Assembly (NCBI GenBank): GCA_035041965.1
Contig: JAPYMA010001397.1
Location: 143,767-207,766, forward strand
DNA from: Anisakis pegreffii
Lineage: Eukaryota; Nematoda; Chromadorea; Rhabditida; Anisakidae
Direction: 5' to 3'
Length of the DNA stretch: 64,000 bases
Shown: one piece after another, positions 50,489 to 61,535 of the stretch
Numbering within the stretch: position 1 is the first letter of the stretch
How the letters are laid out: every line of letters begins with the position of its first letter
Translations under genes and position numbers: made by a program
Notes under the pieces: model-generated
Told to the model about the DNA's origin: nothing
What the model saw: only the letters and a program-made list of their open reading frames with translations
Database searches by the model: none

Positions 50489-50730
50489 GGTAATCTTGCA
50501 TTTAAGGTCAGTAAAATCAAAACAGCATTTCGTTCGTTCACATTTGCAGTTAAGTGTGTGGTGTAGTTAGGCTTAGGCTTAGGCTCAGGCTTAGGCTTAG
50601 GCTCAGGCTTAGGCTTAGGCTTAGGCTTAGGCTTAAGCCTAGGCTTAGGCTTGAGCTTAGGCTTACCAACTGCGAATGTGAACGAACGAAATGCTGTTTT
50701 GATTTTACTGACCTTAAATGCAAGATTACC
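50489..50730. mobile_element. TIR element carrying interstitial telomeric repeats, with 9-bp direct flanks
   Basis: The left arm (50489-50551) and right arm (50668-50730) are 63-bp inverted repeats with a single mismatch, beginning GGTAATCTTGCATTTAAGG. Both sides are flanked by the 9-bp direct repeat TGAGAGTAA (50480-50488 and 50731-50739), as expected of a transposed element. 9-bp duplications with long inverted repeats are typical of Mutator-like elements. The core is a degenerate TTAGGC array. There is no coding capacity. Confidence 0.9.
50566..50666 (+). repeat. Interstitial telomeric repeat array
   Basis: About 16-17 units of TTAGGC with CTCAGGC and TTGAGC variants. One unit flips orientation around the palindrome GGCTTAAGCC at about 50631. 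It is the core of the inverted-repeat element 50489-50730, oriented like the terminal telomere. Confidence 0.95.
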
Positions 50731-50834
50731 TGAGAGTAATGCTCAACGTTCCGCTACTTGACGCCATCATTTAACAAAGACCTTTTTGGGAGAAATCTGT
50801 TAGTTAGATCAAAGCTGTAACAGTTAGACCATTG

Positions 50835-51816
50835 ATGAAACTGAAGTCAGTGAATACTTTATTTACTTTTAAAATTTGTTTATTCAATTAGTGTGATTGG
50901 TTCGTTGATTCAGTTTTGTTATTACCGAGAAGAAGTCGTCAAGAAAAGTTTGTCACTTTCTTGCAAAAGTTTTGCCTAATCTCCAGGTGAAAAACCTCAC
51001 CCATTCAATATCATCGAACATTCCACGAAATGATTTAAAAGTTCTTGCTGGACAATTTTATGTTTATTGCGAGGTTGTTGTATACTTTATAAAATTCAGC
51101 ATCATTTAACTGCATTCTTGATAATAAAATCTAGCATTAGACGGTTTAACATCTTGTTGCACATTTATGATCACTTCTGGAAATAAATTTTTCGTAAACG
51201 CGATTTTCCATTGTTGTTTCGCATTTGAACCATTTAATCATTGCTCATCAGTATCACTTTTTTCTCAGAAGGTTTGGGAATGTTTTCGAGTGTATGGTTA
51301 TTTTTTATAAAATCTCCATTTTTGTAGTGAGACCTTGTGTCAGATCTGATGAACTTCTGGTCAAACTTCGCCGAAACTTGAAACGACTTCATTTGGAAGG
51401 ATCATTCATAGATAATTTTAAAAGAACGAACATTTCTATAAGGTAGATATAGTAAGAGGGAGCTACACCAATGGATTGCGTTTGAACGAGACGAGGCTCG
51501 TAGTGGAGTAAGAATATCTAAGAAATGAGTAGATTGTGATGTCATGCTGGGTGATATACCATACTGGCCGTCCTTTTTTATTGGATGTAGAGGTATTCCA
51601 TGCTTAGGCTAACGTTTAGCCCAGTCAAGAGGCTTACGTATGGGCCTGGCTCGTGTGTGTCGCGCACACCCGTAAGCGCGCCAGCGCTAATACGCACGCA
51701 TCACCGCGTTGCATGCTTGCACGCGGTGGCATCGAAACAGCGGTAGTTGAATCTGCGTTTTTGTTTTTTGCAGACCTCTCCCAGAAGAATGTCAATGGGA
51801 GGAGTCATTTGAATAA
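50835..51816 (+). CDS. Small unrecognised protein, four exons
   Basis: Hand-built exons 50835-50845, 50914-51073, 51252-51442 and 51774-51816 join in frame to 134 aa. The large second exon has only one frame open throughout (KKSSRKVCHFLAKVLPNLQV, then NLTHSISSNIPRNDLKVLAG). The third reads FECMVIFYKISIFVVRPCVR and SDELLVKLRRNLKRLHLEGS. The last is PLPEECQWEESFE and a stop. Acceptors TTCAG, ATCAG and TTTTTTGCAG and donor GTAGAT are good; the 11-nt first exon is the weakest call. No family is recognised. The start is ~100 bp downstream of the telomeric-repeat element, and its last intron has a G+C-rich hairpin cluster. Confidence 0.4.
51640..51735. other. G+C-rich hairpin cluster
   Basis: Locally much richer in G+C than its surroundings. 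It contains CACCGCGTTGCA...TTGCACGCGGTG (about 51702-51728), which folds into a stem with one bulge, plus shorter GTGTG/CACAC and GCGC self-complementary pieces. It lies in the last intron of the small gene model. A structured RNA is possible but not shown. Confidence 0.45.
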
Positions 51817-52584
51817 GATTCAGGGAATTCGAGATGAGCTCTCAGAACCGCAAAAAGTTATTGAAACAATCAAAATAGGAACTCAATAGAGTGAATGATC
51901 ACCACATGGTCACGAAAAAAATAGAAATATGACTGACCTAACACCAACAGATTCAAAGAAGAAAAATAGTGAAACTTGATATAAACTCTCAGAAACGTTA
52001 AAGCGTTGTCTGTTGCATCATTCATTCGCGTTCTCAGTTTCGTACAAATAAAAGAAAATACAGGTTTCGACACATGTCTGCGGAATCGCTTTAATCGACT
52101 CGTACAACTTTTGCATATTCGCCGTCCGTGCCTTCGTGTCTTCGTATAAATGTATTTCAGAGATCACTTTGCTGTTCGCGCCATTACTTCTTTCATAACT
52201 CACGGAATTTTGGAAATTTAGCATCAATTCTATTTTCTTTGAGAGACAAGTATCCTTCCCTCCATGCATGAACCAGTTGCCATAGATGAGTAGGACTTTG
52301 GCTTATCATCATTTTTACTTCACACATCGAAGAACCTCGGAGATAGATTTACTATCAGTTCCACAATATTTTCTTCACACCCCTTTCCTCCTTAACCCAA
52401 AATGCAAGATTACTCTTTTTCTTGTTTTCATCCTCTTATTCATAGAAATGTATCTCATCTCGTAGGGTGATTCAGTTCCATCGATTCATAAGGGCTTGAG
52501 ATCATTTCACTGCTGTTCTTGTGCTCTTTGCATTTAAGTTGAATATGATATGTTCTAATTGAAGGTGCCGAATAGTCTAGCAAG
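51817..52584. other. Spacer upstream of LUC7L
   Basis: No repeat or RNA gene seen. It presumably contains the LUC7L promoter. Short frames on both strands are unsupported. Confidence 0.45.
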
Positions 52585-53195
52585 ATGACCGCTGAAATGC
52601 GCGATATGATCAACCAATTGATGGGCTCAAATCGAGCCGAAGAAGAGGGTCGTCAGCTGGTTCCATATAATCATCATTCGGTGTGTCGTGCCTTTTTGCT
52701 TGGATGTTGTCCGCACGAGATTCTAGCAGATACACGACTAGAATCGTTTGTAGCCTGTCATAAGGTTGGTACTTTGACTGTTCTGATCAACAGTTGCATC
52801 AGTGCTGCTGCTTCAATGCCTCCCTCCATATAAAATGTTCAACAAGTTGTTGGACAATGTAACTGTTGTTATTATCTTCTTTTTTACTTCATTCTTGTTG
52901 AATTAATTCTGCAGAAAAATTGTATAGTTTAGGTTGTTGAAGCTTTGATCGTTTGAGAACTCCATACATTGAACTGTATGGTTACTGTGATATTTTATAA
53001 TCAGGTTGATTATTCTGTTAAAGGTCGTAATTTATAAATATGTTTCAGGTTCACGAAAGTGCACATAAGGCAGATTTTGAGAATGCTCAGAAAGAGAAAG
53101 ATCATTTCTATGATGTCGACGTAGGCTGTTGTTTCCTGTTTTATTTATTTATCGTTAATATCATCATTAATTATAATTATAGATACAATAACAAT

Positions 53196-53235
<40 letters not shown>

Positions 53236-56167
53236 ATTGATATTATATGTTATTGTTGTCACTGGGATATTGCATTGAATGTTTGATGTCGAAAAGAATT
53301 TTCTTCTTCGTCAAGGTGTTCGATCGTCTCGAAGAAGCAGTTAGAGTAGTGGACAAAGAAATTGAGAGGACGAAAGAGAAGTTGAAGCGTGATTGCGAGA
53401 ATGAAACAGATCAAGCGGAAATTTTAAAGGTTCGTTCCATTCTTGTGATATGTAGGGAAATGTGAATTGTGTCACTCTTTTGAGGAGAAATATTTTTATG
53501 AAAAGTAAAAATGTTGATGCAGTTTTCATTTTTTATATTGGAACGGTGTGATCTTCATTCTTTTTTCTGAAATTTTCAGACTCAAAAAATCGGTGAATTA
53601 GGTGAAAAAATTGGAACAACGATTGTGAAAATGGAAGCGTTGGGGAATGAGGGAAAGGTTGATGAGGCAATGGAGTTGTCCAAGACGATTGAAGAGCTGA
53701 AGAAACGAAAAAAAGATCTGGAGGTGCAGTCTGATATTATTTGTTTGGCAATTGCAATTGTGATAATAAACATTTAGAATGATATGCGTACGGTTTTGAA
53801 TACACCGCAAGTTCGTTTACGAGTGTGTGAAATGTGCAGTGCGCAACTAAGTATAATGGAACACGAGACAAGACTAGCAGATCATTATGGCGGTAAAATG
53901 CACGTTGGAATGGAAACGATTCGCGAACGGTATGAGCAGATGAAGGTGGGAGTTTTTTACTGTTGTGCTGGCGGTGGCGATTTATTATTATTGTCGTTAC
54001 CGTATTTATTACGGAAATATGAATGTTGTTATGATTATTTTGTATTATTTGTTCCGAAGATTCGCGATTTGGAATTAGATTCGGATGTTAATATTGAAGT
54101 GACTATCCATGGAATTTTAATTTGTGATTTGGGCATTCGTTTGTGGAATAGATCTTCTGAGTTTGACAGTTTTCTTCTTGACACCTTTGACTTCTTCTGA
54201 GTTTGATAGAATTTTAAATTCGAGAATCACAAATATTTATTTACTTTTCGTAAGGAAATTTTGCATAATTTACGTGGAATTAGTTTGTTTTGATGTTTGA
54301 TTTTTTTTAGAAAACAATTGAAGATAGACGAGCTGAATGGCGTAAAGTGAGATTTGGTATGAACGGCAGAGATGATTTCCGAAGGTTAATATTGTTGAAT
54401 TGTCGATATAATTCTTATATTATTGTCGTTATTTAGTATTGTTTGTTTCAGTGATCGCGATCGAAAAGATCGTGAACGTGAGTCTAGAAATGATGTGGGT
54501 CGTGAGACAAGAGATTATCGAGATTCAAGAGAGGTTGGACGAGATTTTAGGGATGCTAGAAATGAGCGTAGACGAAGGTTGGTTTTTGACTCTAATGAGC
54601 CGTTATTGTTCACTTTTTAATTTTGTATATTTGAAACGGGATTGATTCGTTGAAATGAGTTTTGATTTGTTTTTTAGTAAAAAACGGTGATAAGTTTGGT
54701 ATAATGGTATGTACCCTGTTGTATCCAACTTGTCTGTATGATATGATATCATTTGACTGCGTTGCGTTACGTTTTCGTTGTTGTTATTATATACGCAATC
54801 TTTATTAAACGCGATCATGGTCGAACATATGTAAGTCTTAAAAATCGGAGTGATATACAAAAATTACTTAGAAATTTTCTGAGGAAAAAATTCTAGAAAC
54901 GAAAAAAAGATACTTCTGTAGCTAGTCATAGATTTAAATGAAGTGGATACATAAAATTACATAGCATAAACTATACCATTTTTCAAATCGTAATTGTTAT
55001 TATTATTATTGATACTGTTATCATCATTACTATTATTATTATATTGCTTTTATAATCATTATTTTTACTCTTCCAAATATCTTCAAAACGATCTGAGCGA
55101 AAATGATTGTTACATATCGACGTCGTATTTTTGTGATTTATTCACCATTTACTTTTGGTTCACTCTGATAATATACATCTTGCTTTGCACATCTAACACC
55201 TTTTCTAGGTTTTTAGTTTGGTTTTTGAGAAGAAGATATTGTCGAATTCCCAGATCGTTCTTGGATCTTTGATTGGTTTCCCTTTTTTGCATTCATTTCA
55301 CTTTGAGTAACTAAATAATTCTTTTTTGTGGTTTCACTCACTTGGAAAACCTCCTTGATCACTGCACATCCTAAAATCGATGATTACAGCCTAGTCCATG
55401 TTCTTTTTTCTCTCTGTCTAAGTAAGCAACGTCAGTAGAATGTAATTGATGTGGTAAGTTCAGCTTGATTATGTTTCAAATTAAGTAATTCTTATACAGC
55501 AGTCGATCACCACCAAGAAGACGTCGTTCACGATCATCGTTTGATCGAAATCGAGTTCGTGATCGAGATTACTCGTTAAGACGAGATGACCGTGGCAGGG
55601 ATCGAGATTCGTCGAAACGAGGCTATGATCGCGATAGGTATGTTGCATGTTAGCATATTGTTCAATTTCAGATGGGAGAATGAGGTGCATCTTATTGATT
55701 CTGACATACAGCTGAACTAACTATGCAATTGATTGCATATAACTAACCGTGCACAGTTGAAGTTGTTTTGTGAAGAATGATTGTGGATAAGATTTAACAG
55801 CTTGACATGAAAGATTTTGCTATATCTCATGATGATAAGGACGATTGGGTATGTTTTTGTGCGGTATGGTACGTTATTTTGATTGATATGAACTGTTTTT
55901 GAGCACTTCGATAACCGCCATTTGTTGTCATTATCATGACGTTAAGTCTTACCTACTGATTGATTGAATAATTGGTCTCCTTTTTAAGGATAGCTTGTTT
56001 TTTTTTTGAGATGTCAAAAAAGGGAAAATTCTTCTTTGGGAATTTTTTTGGTTGAAATTTCGCGAGGAAAATGTGAAGAGGTAGTTGATGATGCAGTATA
56101 CGAGTTCACAGATTCGTGTATTCGTTAACTTTGTATTGAAATTATTGTATTTAATTGATTTTATCGA

Positions 56168-56263
<96 letters not shown>

Positions 56264-56417
56264 TAACATCGAAACTATGAACAATTTTTGATTATTTTTG
56301 CATTGATTTAATTGTTTTCGTTTCGAAACCTTAAGATGTAAATTGCATAGTTATATTCAGCAATCTGTTTCAGTGAGTGTTTTTTCTTTCAGGCATAGAG
56401 ATCGTGATCGTCATTAA
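52585..56417 (+). CDS. LUC7L: LUC7-like U1 snRNP-associated splicing factor (LUC7L/LUC7L2 type)
   Basis: Nine exons: 52585-52764, 53049-53120, 53316-53429, 53580-53723, 53778-53945, 54311-54384, 54452-54577, 55500-55637, 56393-56417; 346 aa, all phases consistent. The N terminus MTAEMRDMINQLMGSNRAEE matches the family. The first zinc finger (VCRAFLLGCCPHE ... ACHKVH, residues ~33-62), a long helical hairpin (residues ~85-165, EALGNEGKVDEAMELSKTIE) and the second finger (RVCEMCSAQ ... ADHYGGKMHVG, residues ~182-215) follow. An Arg/Asp/Ser-rich tail (SPPRRRRSRSS, DRDRHRDRDRH) ends it. The CCPH and RVCEMCSA forms fit LUC7L/LUC7L2 rather than LUC7L3. LUC7 proteins stabilise U1 snRNP at 5' splice sites in the nucleus. 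The 3' introns are larger and rich in simple repeats. Confidence 0.96.
53187..53237. repeat. AAT/ATT microsatellite palindrome
   Basis: A run of (AAT)n followed directly by (ATT)n in LUC7L intron 2, giving a self-complementary tract. Confidence 0.85.
56169..56259. repeat. (CT)n(TA)n microsatellite
   Basis: About ten CT units followed by about 35 TA units, in the last intron of the LUC7L gene. Confidence 0.95.
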
Positions 56418-57227
56418 TTGTGAGCTATGGAGATGGCAGTATTATCAGCCGTATATGTTGTTGTTCTTTGTATTATTTATTTTTGTTATATTACTATGTT
56501 AGTTATGTTATATTTGTATTATTATTTAATATTACTAGTTATATTACTAGTAATATTACTAATTAGTGTATGTATTATTGTCATCATTAGTATATACGTA
56601 TATGATATCAATTCTTATTTCAATTATCGTTATTTATGAAGTATTCTCAAAATCCGTCCCCTTGATACTATGTCATAATTACTGATTTGTATTTATGTGT
56701 GTTAAAGGATATCTAGCTTTTCATTCATTAATTCATTTTGTTTGTGAAATATTTCGATTGAAAAGATCCAGTAACATTCGATTGAAAAGGTCCAAAAAAG
56801 TTGATTAAGAATAGCATGTCATGTTATTTAATGATGCTTCAATCTGTTGTTTGCATGATGATAAGTCTGCAGTTTGAGTTTGCGTTTTACCAATCAAAAT
56901 TGGAGATTCTTAAACAGGAGTCGGGGCATGGGTTGGAGTTTGGATGAAGGCGAGATTAGCCTCTGAGTTGTTTTGGACTAGATCATCCGTGTGGTACTGC
57001 TTGGATGAGGGTCATTATAATTATTATCCATATTTATAATATTATTATTATCATTATTGTAACTATCCGGGTTAATATTAATATTCTGGACGTTGTTAGG
57101 GTTGAGGTTCACATGTATCATTATTGTTATTATAATGAGTATTGGTATTGTTATCACTCAATTTATTGTTCATATCATCGTTGTTGATGGTAATTAATTT
57201 TCAACAAATATAAGAGGTATGGAGTAA

Positions 57228-57257
57228 GCGTTCAGCGTTGTTTCGGTCGCTGAACGC
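57228..57257. repeat. 10-bp perfect hairpin
   Basis: GCGTTCAGCG, a 10-nt loop, then CGCTGAACGC. Confidence 0.8.
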
Positions 57258-57573
57258 CTCAACTCTATTCCTATTCAGTGTCTATCTAGACATTCAATGT
57301 CCGCCCAGTTTTCTTGCGAATTTATCCAAACATCCGTCTGCGAAAAATTTTGATACCGATTGAGCAAGGTTTCCATTCAATTTACTAGAATAGAAAGTGG
57401 AAATTCTATCGCCATATGGAAATTTTTAGTGGAGGAAGTTTGAGTACCAAGAAATTTTCTGAAATTTTAGAATTCAATTTCATTCGGCGTTGAAATGTCA
57501 TCCGCATGGGGCGAAAAGCTCGAATGGAGAGATTCAGCGTTGAATATTCCCTTGGTTTGAGCGGACGAATTTT

Positions 57574-57672
57574 AATGAAAGCAGTACAGAGAATGGACCT
57601 TTACTGAGAGTTTCGCCAAACCTAGGGTTTGACAAAACTCAGTGAAGTTCCATTCTCTGCACTGCTTTCATT
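57574..57672. repeat. 99-bp fold-back repeat
   Basis: Two ~48-bp arms, starting AATGAAAGCAGTACAGAGAA and ending TTCTCTGCACTGCTTTCATT, meet at the centre AAACCTAGGGTTT. A few mismatches and one or two bulges break the stem. It looks like a short MITE remnant or a precursor-like hairpin. Confidence 0.85.
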
Positions 57673-58427
57673 AAGCTTTAATAGTATCAAGGAAAAAGTG
57701 TTTGGTGGGTAAATTCATTGGTTACAAATTGAGGATTTAAAGATTGAGGAGGTGCTTTATTCGTTTGGGATTGTCTTGACTTGATTTTGTTCGTTTGTTC
57801 ATTTCATATATTCAGGATTGCTTTGAGTTAGAATTGTTCTCGTCTTATCATTGTTATTATTATCATCGTTGTAATTAGCGTTGCTGTTGTTGTTGTTGTT
57901 TAAAAGTAAAATGTTGTATGTGTATCGATTGATTTACAAATATACATAAGCAAAACATACCTGAACAGTCCTCTTGATATCTCAGAGGTAGAGCCCGAAT
58001 CGGTGCGATTTTTAAATGGAGTCCATTCTTCTCATGTGTTCTACCTAATTGTAAGTTCTTTCATCATCCATAGTTCAATTCCACTGTGGAAACATTTATT
58101 AATTCATTGATCGAACAAACTATGGGCGCATATTTTCTTTCACCGAGCATGTCATCATATTCCCACGTATCCCATGTTCTCTACCGAGCATATCTCTTGT
58201 AACAGTACATATTTTTAGAAAAACGAGATTCTCGATTGAATAGTACAAAATATACTCACGTAGATTGATAAATCGAGAATCATGGTTCCTCGAATAATGT
58301 AATATACCGTACTTTGTTTATTCTGAGTGGCATAGCTGAAGATTAAGGGAGTCTGAATAACTCAGCATATTCCCTGGGAACGGTATATTTTTAAAAAGCC
58401 GACTCATATTGCCTTTACCCGAACTAG

Positions 58428-58764
58428 GTTATGATCGAAAGGTGAGGAGTTGGCTATTCTTTTTGGGTTGGGTGCTTTAGGGTCAAGCCGCATGTTCAAT
58501 TGCTGTTGCGTCTCCTTTCAGGTGCGTGTATGTAATTTATGTTTTCTGTATAAAATCAACCCGTTCTCGCCGTGCCAACCAATACCAATGGGTAACAGCA
58601 GTGCAGCAACCGTTCAACACCAACCACCCCAGATACACTCCAGTCGCAATCAAAATCAACAGCATGCTCATCTCGACAGCACTTTTCATATGCCCGGCGA
58701 TGCTACATATAATACCGTGACTTCTTCGAGCGCGACCACGCATTCTACGAGTCAGGCTTCCTGA
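58428..58764 (+). CDS. Orphan 3' exon(s) with FYVE-end-like motif
   Basis: The exon 58522-58764 (after CTTTCAG) reads VRVCNLCFLYKINPFSPCQP, then a Gln/His/Ser/Thr-rich tail ending in TGA. A possible 14-nt exon at 58428-58441 (acceptor AACTAG, donor GTGAGG) would add YDRK in front. RVCxxCF is how FYVE zinc fingers end, but the rest of such a domain (RKHHCR, C-x2-C pairs) is not seen upstream. The call rests on this short motif. It may be the tail of a gene whose upstream exons were missed, or a truncated remnant. Confidence 0.35.
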
Positions 58765-60279
58765 AAAGCTAACAGTGATCGATGTACAGCAGCTGATTAT
58801 TTCTTACTCTTCAACATATCTGCTCTAATTGCTAAATACTGTCCCGGTTAATTTAGCAGCTTTCATCCTGAAACGTTTGTTCAATGGCGACATTTTCTGC
58901 AGTTTTCAAGTTTCATGTATGCTCCATTTGATGGGCACCCTCATCGCCTTGTGCGGCATTTATTATTTGTTTCACAAAGAATTGGATTCAAACTTGATTA
59001 TGAGTGAATTTCATTTGTATGTGTATCTGTTTTTTCGTTCAGTCAATGCATTATTATTGAGCAACAGCCGCCTTCTGTTTCTCTTTGAGCATTCCCAACT
59101 CGAAGCGCCTTTTCTTTTATTTCATTGTTAAATTCTCTTGTAAGCTTTTCGAGAACTGTTCAGCGATTGGTGATAGTGATAATATTCATTAGTGTTCTGT
59201 TTTTATAACTAATTGGTTTATTATTATTGTTATAACGTCAATTTAAACTTATGTGATTTTATTTATTTCTTTTTTGTATTTACACATTCATTTACCTATC
59301 CAATGATGAATGATATTTTGAGTTCGTTTGTGAACTTTTTAAAAGAAAATTCCTCATATGGCTGAATACACAGTTGATGTTGTACGAAACTGCAAATCAA
59401 CGTAGTGTTGAAATGTCTCAAATGGAACGAACGCTGATGGAGTGTTTCATTGCTTTGTTATCATATCATGATGCATCATATAGTATAAGCATTCTCGAAT
59501 GCCTTTTGTAATATTAGCAATGCTGTCTATTGTATGCGTTTTGATCAATTTGATTCATTTGATGGAATTGAAAGCATCCGTCATCCATAATAATTTCGTT
59601 GAGCCCCACTTGATCGATATGAGAGATTGCGGAATGACTGTGGAATTTTGTTTTGTTCGTTTCGTGATAGAGTATGATTTTATTCTCATTTTAAATATTT
59701 GATTCATCGAGAATGAATTCATTTCTTAATTGTATTTGGTCAATATTATTGATTAATGTCACTCATATAATATCTCGAATGAATTTGTTGTGAACTGTGA
59801 AATACATTTTTAGAAGGAAGTGTACATACTCAAATGAATATTTGCAGTATGATTTGATCTTGTTTTCTTTTATTGTGTGAATTGTTTCTGAAAAGCCTAT
59901 CTTTTAAGATGTATGTTTGCATCAGTTGGCGATTCATTGGTCGGTTGATTGAGTGCTGATGATGGGTATGCTCAGCTTGGCTTACTGGAGGCCAGTAACT
60001 GCTTTGAGTGTCATCATTCGTCCCAGGCAGATAAGTGGGCTTAGTCGAGAGGACACCACTCGGCATAAACTCTGTGTGGATCAGTGAGCAATGTTATTTT
60101 GATATTCCTCGACACGTGCTCTTATCCAAGTGTTTATCTACAGGCCGACTCGTTTCCAATTCACGTCTGCAATGGTTGGTTGGATCACCGGTTTAAGTGA
60201 CTTGGTATGTGCAGGCGAACAATTAAATTGTTGTTATTCTGGGTGTCATTTTTTTATTGAAACATGATATTTGTTATTG
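58765..60279. other. Subtelomeric spacer, weak minus-strand coding hints
   Basis: A+T rich. Minus-strand frames at 60068-59830 (ends PLDTKP-like; alternative frame GVLSTKPTYLPGTNDDTQSS) and about 60205-60140 (KPVIQPTIADVNWKRVG) are coding-like, with plausible splice borders, but compete in frame. No gene is claimed. Confidence 0.3.
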
Positions 60280-60831
60280 TTATTCATGTATTATTATGAG
60301 TGTATGTTGATATCTATATATGTGTGTCTGTTTCTTTTGATTGGTTGATGCATAAAAATTATAAAAATGTCTCCATTCCAATTTTATTCGTCCAGATTGT
60401 GGAGATTGTGATGGAAGCTTCGAAGTGCGTGCCTGAATAAGTAACAAACATAAAGAGATCAATAAAGATGAAATGATAAGGTTGGTTCTGATTTGTGTAG
60501 CATACGTCAGGAACGTAGTTGAAGAACATGGTGAAGCTTTTCTTTGCAGCGACTAATTCCTGTAACAGATTATCAAAGTGAAATTCTGAGATTCGATTTA
60601 CGTGAAATACTCTTTTTATGGACACATACATACATACGCTCTTCATTCTCCGTCTTCAGAAACAGTGACAGTTTTCAGCAAGGGATTGACTACTAACACT
60701 TTAAGAAGTTGATCACTAGTTTGCGACCGATCTAATTCGGTTGCAATCTGTAGACCGATAGGGATGTGGGACACAGCGGCTGTAGACAGATAGAGAAATT
60801 TACGAAATTGTGTGTTGTGACTTGATTTCAA
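60280..60831 (-). CDS. Unrecognised gene pointing away from the telomere, 5' end not found
   Basis: Exon 60559-60506 has clear TTACAG and GTATGC borders and reads ELVAAKKSFTMFFNYVPD. The next exon, 60432-60280, starts after TTATTCAG (ARTSKLPSQSPQSGRIKLEW) and ends at TAA, with AATAAA about 25 nt further on the minus strand. Upstream, a frame from a TATCAG acceptor at 60832 (FLYLSTAAVSHIPIGLQIAT, then ELDRSQTSDQLLK) would be the previous exon. Its donor is uncertain because the frame meets TGA at about 60643. No start codon was found between here and the telomere at 61536. No family is recognised. Confidence 0.35.
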
Positions 60832-61535
60832 CTGATATAACGGGACCGAAATGGGCAGTTTGAATATGTATTATCGGTATGAGGTTAAGTGCTATGTATC
60901 GCCACTATCAGATCAAACGTTTTATTTGTAACTATTGGGACGTAGGTATTAGTGTTTATTGATCAGTTAGATGTTTATTGTTGTGTTTATTGATCAGTTA
61001 GATGTTTATTGTTGTGTTATATAAAGAATGGTGTTTTCTTTGAATTTAATGTTTATTTAATCCATTTTGCAAATTGAGTTGTCGAATTTCGGTGTGTTAT
61101 CATTATTATTATTATTGTTGTTGTTGTTTTTATTGTTGTAATCAGTTGATTTTATCGTTGTGTTGTTTTATTATCACTTTTTTGTGAGTATTTAGTGGAA
61201 GAGGGAGTGTTTTGTGGAGAATTTTATGTGAATTTGACTTATCTAATTGTTTTGAAGCAATGGAAAGTGTTTTTTGAACTCATATCGTTGTTATTGTCAT
61301 TATTGTTATTGTGTTGTTCTTTTCGAGTTGATGGTTTCGAACAGAATTTCGAATGGCGCGAATGCGGTTCCTCGAGGGATTTGTGACCATTTTAAATTAT
61401 TTTTTAACGTTATTTTTTGTGTGGTTTCATGGAATTGTTTGAGTTTTCGTAAAATTTTCGTAGGAATTTGAAAATTTCTACAGGAATTATCCGTTTCATA
61501 TCGTTTTTGGATCGCGTATCCGTTTTGAAATTTGA
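60832..61535. other. Subtelomeric unique sequence
   Basis: A+T-rich unique sequence with ATT/GTT simple repeats and one short tandem duplication, and no subtelomeric satellite. It joins the telomeric array directly at GAAATTTGA/GGCTTAGGC. Confidence 0.6.
60950..61014. repeat. 31-bp tandem duplication
   Basis: The unit GTGTTTATTGATCAGTTAGA followed by TGTTTATTGTT occurs twice in direct succession. Confidence 0.85.

Larger units (their letters stand above)
56418..58427. other. Spacer after LUC7L with hairpin repeats
   Basis: Contains two strong hairpins (listed separately) and a tRNA D-arm-like piece (CTCAGAGGTAGAGCC, ~57980) with a B-box-like GTTCAATTCC ~95 bp later, too far apart for a tRNA. 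No exon chain was found. Confidence 0.4.

Noticed and set aside
56169..56259. Tyr/Ile and Arg/Glu-repeat open frames over the TA/CT tract
   Set aside because: Microsatellite translation inside an intron.
57977..58090. D-arm-like and B-box-like words that might be a tRNA
   Set aside because: The two parts are ~95 bp apart with no acceptor or anticodon stems; no tRNA can be folded.
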